From an uncultured Clostridia bacterium (GTDB taxonomy: Bacteria > Bacillota > Clostridia > Lachnospirales > Lachnospiraceae), in the NCBI GenBank assembly GCA_946405675.1, contig CAMJIC010000123.1, positions 1 to 7,463 on the forward strand: a DNA stretch of 7,463 nucleotides, in the 5' to 3' direction. Position numbers and translations under genes: made by a program. Below are positions 5,322 to 7,463 of this stretch, piece by piece. Each line of letters starts with the position of its first letter. Within the stretch, counting starts at the first letter, position 1. The notes beneath the pieces are model-generated. The model worked only from the letters and a program-made list of their open reading frames with translations, searched no databases and was not told where the DNA came from.

Positions 5322-7031
5322 ATGAACAGGTTCATTCCTTGCAGAAATGCATATTGTCTGGTGCTGCTGATGATGATGGTGGCCTTGTTTCTGACTGCGT
5401 GTTCAGCCGGCAACGGTGAAGTCCCCATGACGGAGCCACAGGTCAGGATCGACCTGTCAGGAGATCCGGCCATGTACCAGGCAGGGAATCCGTCCCTGTA
5501 CCTGACTGCAATTGAGGAAGAGCCTGACACGGTGGATTTTCAATGCACGACAATTTACTATACCATTGCCCAGAATGTGTTTGACCGCCTGGTCGAGATG
5601 GAAAATGACCAGGATCAGAACGCGAAGATCCTGCCGTCCCTGGCTCAGAGCTGGGAGATCTCCGATGACCGGCGCACCTACACGTTCCACCTGCGCGAAG
5701 GCGTCAGATTCAGCAACGGTTCGGAACTGACTTCATCTGATGTACTGTATACATTTGTCCGTCTGCTGACCCATCCGGACAGCTGCAACCGGGATATCGT
5801 TGATAACATCACAGGCGCAGACCGTCTGGAGATGGGGGAGACGAATCAGCTGGAGGGGTTCAAGGTCATCGATGATCTTGATTTCTCCATCACCCTTGAG
5901 GTACCCTTTGAGGCGTTCCTCGCCTGCCTGTCCATGCCGGGCGCATCGATCCTGGATGCTGAGACGACGAAGGAGGCAGGCATCCGTTTCGGGACAGATC
6001 CCGAATGGACCGTAGGGACAGGTTCCTTTATCCTGAAGGAATGGGTGCCGGGAAAGGGCATGATCCTTGAAGCGAATGCTGACTGCTGGCAGGGTGCTCC
6101 CCGCTGCGCGGGGCTTGACCTGCGTTTCCTGACGGATCCGGAAGAGATACGGCTGATGTTTGAAAACGGCGGGCTGGATATCCTGAACCTCGATGATGTG
6201 GGCAGAGCGTCGGAATACTTTGTGCATGGAGACATTTACAAGGACAGGCTTTACAGCGTACAGCGGATCGGCATGACCTATATTGCGCTGAATGAATCGG
6301 TTGCGCCGCTTGATGATGTACGTGTCAGGAGAGCGCTGCAGCTTGCCCTCAACAAGGCAATCCTGCTGGATGTGGGATACAGCGGAAAGGGCTATGTGGA
6401 GAACGGGATCATGCCCCATGGCCTGTATGGGTTCAATCCGGATCTGGAAGAGATCCCCTGCAAGGCGGATGAGGCAAAAAAGCTCCTGAGCGAGGCAGGC
6501 TTTCCGGATGGTTTTTCCCTGACCTTCAGCGTCAGCTCGGCCTCTTCCTTAAGCGAGCTGGCAATGATCAGGGCAGCAGTATCCATGTGGGAGAAGATCG
6601 GCGTGCGCGCAGGGGTGGAGATTGTGTCCGACAGCAGGTTTATGGAGCTGCGAAAAAGCGGCAGCCTTGCCTGTTATTCCGCTACCTGGACCGCAGATTA
6701 TAACGATCCGGATAATTTTTTCTATACCTTCTTCGGAAACGAGGAGAACACCAGATTCCGGAGCCTTTGTTATCCGCGGGAAGAGATCATGGAACGGGTC
6801 CGCCGCGCCCGCACGATCGCAGACCCGGATGCACGTATCCGTGAGTACCGGGAACTGGAACGGATTATCGTCCAGGAGGATGCTGCATGGATACCGCTGT
6901 TTTCCCGGTTCTATACCTATGTCCCATCTAAGCGGCTGACCGGGATCGGGAACTCCTGGAACGGATCGGTCAAAAACAGATACAGGGATATGTCTGTCAC
7001 AGGGGATGCGGACAATGATGCCGCTGAGTAA
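5322..7031 (+). CDS. Family 5 extracellular solute-binding lipoprotein (OppA/DppA-like)
   Basis: A complete 569-residue protein of usual family length, expected to sit on the outer face of the membrane and deliver peptides, nickel or similar ligands to an ABC importer. Residues 10-27 are a lipoprotein signal ending in the lipobox LTAC, with Cys27 as lipidation site. Family hallmarks appear in order: LAQSWEISDD (107-116), TYTFHLREGVRFSNG (119-133) followed by SDV (139-141), GTGSF (232-236), an LDDVRVRRALQLALNK segment (330-345), WTADYNDPDNFF (456-467) and DAAWIPLF (520-527). The start is certain from AGGAGG (5309-5314), seven bases upstream. No Opp/Dpp permease or ATPase genes accompany it here, so it is an orphan binding protein in this window. 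It may share a distant transporter or feed the membrane sensor gene that follows 159 bp later. The ligand cannot be read from the sequence. Confidence 0.92.
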   Translation: MNRFIPCRNAYCLVLLMMMVALFLTACSAGNGEVPMTEPQVRIDLSGDPAMYQAGNPSLYLTAIEEEPDTVDFQCTTIYYTIAQNVFDRLVEMENDQDQNAKILPSLAQSWEISDDRRTYTFHLREGVRFSNGSELTSSDVLYTFVRLLTHPDSCNRDIVDNITGADRLEMGETNQLEGFKVIDDLDFSITLEVPFEAFLACLSMPGASILDAETTKEAGIRFGTDPEWTVGTGSFILKEWVPGKGMILEANADCWQGAPRCAGLDLRFLTDPEEIRLMFENGGLDILNLDDVGRASEYFVHGDIYKDRLYSVQRIGMTYIALNESVAPLDDVRVRRALQLALNKAILLDVGYSGKGYVENGIMPHGLYGFNPDLEEIPCKADEAKKLLSEAGFPDGFSLTFSVSSASSLSELAMIRAAVSMWEKIGVRAGVEIVSDSRFMELRKSGSLACYSATWTADYNDPDNFFYTFFGNEENTRFRSLCYPREEIMERVRRARTIADPDARIREYRELERIIVQEDAAWIPLFSRFYTYVPSKRLTGIGNSWNGSVKNRYRDMSVTGDADNDAAE

Positions 7032-7090
7032 CTGTTCAGGACAGCCCGAAGCACTTGCTGCTGAGAGCGTATGAAAGGATAAATGAAGCG

Positions 7091-7128
7091 GCATCGGGCG
7101 ATTCAGGATGCGAATCATCGCCCGATGC
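7091..7128 (+). other. Strong hairpin after the lipoprotein gene
   Basis: GCATCGGGCGAT (7091-7102) pairs perfectly with ATCGCCCGATGC (7117-7128), a GC-rich 12-bp stem with a 14-nt loop. An alternative extension pairs GATTC (7100-7104) with GAATC (7112-7116). No T-run follows, so classic intrinsic termination is not supported. A 3' hairpin of this kind can protect the upstream binding-protein message and lower downstream expression, as known for malE-malF. The core AATCATCGCCC (7113-7123) also occurs in the terminator at 4038-4048. Confidence 0.65.
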
Positions 7129-7162
7129 GTGACTGTTCAGAACAGGTTCTGAACAGTCACGC
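7127..7162. repeat. 36-bp near-continuous perfect inverted repeat upstream of the sensor gene
   Basis: GCGTGACTGTTCAGAAC (7127-7143) is exactly mirrored by 7146-7162, with only AG between the arms. As RNA it is a very stable hairpin ending 14 bases before the GAGGG ribosome binding site (7177-7181) of the next gene; as DNA it is a large symmetric site. It shares two bases with the foot of the preceding hairpin. A 13-base partial copy, ACTGTTCAGGACA, lies at 7031-7043 at the lipoprotein stop codon, with one mismatch to 7132-7144. There is no T-run after it. Confidence 0.8.
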
Positions 7163-7190
7163 CGCAGGTTCGCCATGAGGGCAGGAAGAG

Positions 7191-7463
7191 ATGAAGATAC
7201 ATACGATTCGATTTAAGATTACGGCGATTACCCTTGCCGTGATTCTTGTGACCGTTCTTAGTGTAGTGGCTGTCTGTTACGCCCCCATCCGGAGAGTAAC
7301 GGATCATGAGTCTGTAGAGATGATGCGGCTGATCGGGCAGGATACGCAGAATCTCCTGGATAAGTACTTTTCGAGCATTGAGCAGTCTGTGGAGATGACC
7401 GCCAGCGAAGCGATTGATTCCCTGGATAGTGTGATCCTTGCTGAATGCGGTGCCGCGGGGACT
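7191..7463 (+). CDS. Membrane sensor protein, N-terminal part only (runs off the window)
   Basis: An open frame of 91 codons with no stop before the window end. It starts at an ATG preceded by GAGGG (7177-7181) at nine bases, with AGGAAG (7183-7188) nearer. Residues 2-9 are basic (KIHTIRFK) and residues 10-30 form a transmembrane helix. From about 34 an extracytoplasmic segment begins with a long predicted helix, including LLDKYFSSIEQSVEMTASEA. This layout is typical of Cache-type extracellular sensor domains in histidine kinases, diguanylate cyclases, chemoreceptors or SpoIIE-type phosphatases. The output domain lies beyond the window, so the class cannot be assigned. Its position just after an orphan binding lipoprotein suggests, but does not show, a sensing partnership. 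Confidence 0.75.
   Translation, partial: MKIHTIRFKITAITLAVILVTVLSVVAVCYAPIRRVTDHESVEMMRLIGQDTQNLLDKYFSSIEQSVEMTASEAIDSLDSVILAECGAAGT

Noticed and set aside
5733..6419. A 228-codon minus-strand open frame inside the lipoprotein gene
   Set aside because: It lies wholly antisense to a family 5 binding protein with clear motifs, and has no recognisable domain.

Overview
The window looks like chromosome of a low-to-moderate GC Gram-positive bacterium of the Clostridia, probably Lachnospiraceae-like. The grounds are strong AGGAGG-type ribosome binding sites, a lipobox-bearing solute-binding protein, an amino-acid-type ABC transporter fused into one chain in a style I associate with clostridia, and a secreted beta-propeller-like protein. 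This placement is inferred from gene style; there is no rRNA or marker gene. I see no tRNA, rRNA, CRISPR array, insertion sequence or prophage gene.

Layout: (1) 1-139 is an AT-rich leader with a good promoter whose -10 lies inside a perfect 14-bp palindrome. (2) 140-1162 encodes a Gfo/Idh/MocA oxidoreductase resembling NDP-sugar 3-ketoreductases. (3) 1276-4023 encodes a 915-residue all-in-one ABC transporter: membrane anchor, solute-binding lobes in permuted order, HisM/GlnP-type permease, ATPase, and a C-terminal domain that reads as a degenerate RsbW-like (GHKL) fold. (4) 4034-4082 is a hairpin with T-tracts on both strands, a bidirectional terminator. (5) 4224-4919, minus strand, encodes a small secreted repeat protein inside an AT-rich patch, followed by a 402-bp AT-rich divergent intergenic region. 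(6) 5322-7031 encodes a family 5 (OppA/DppA-like) solute-binding lipoprotein. (7) 7032-7190 holds two abutting hairpins, the second a perfect 17-bp-arm inverted repeat. (8) 7191 to the window end is the start of a membrane sensor protein, cut off by the edge.

How the genes may work together: the fused transporter, the orphan lipoprotein and the membrane sensor all point to uptake or sensing of small nitrogenous solutes or peptides at the cell surface. The most unusual element is the pseudo-GHKL domain on the ABC transporter. It keeps the apparent fold pattern of anti-sigma kinases but seems to have lost all three nucleotide-binding motifs. Together with a sensor gene nearby, this suggests transport controlled by partner-switching-like protein contacts. 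That is inference; the output domain of the sensor lies outside the window and would decide it. The reversed, AT-rich secreted-protein gene between the two transport loci looks like a later insertion and may be unrelated to them.
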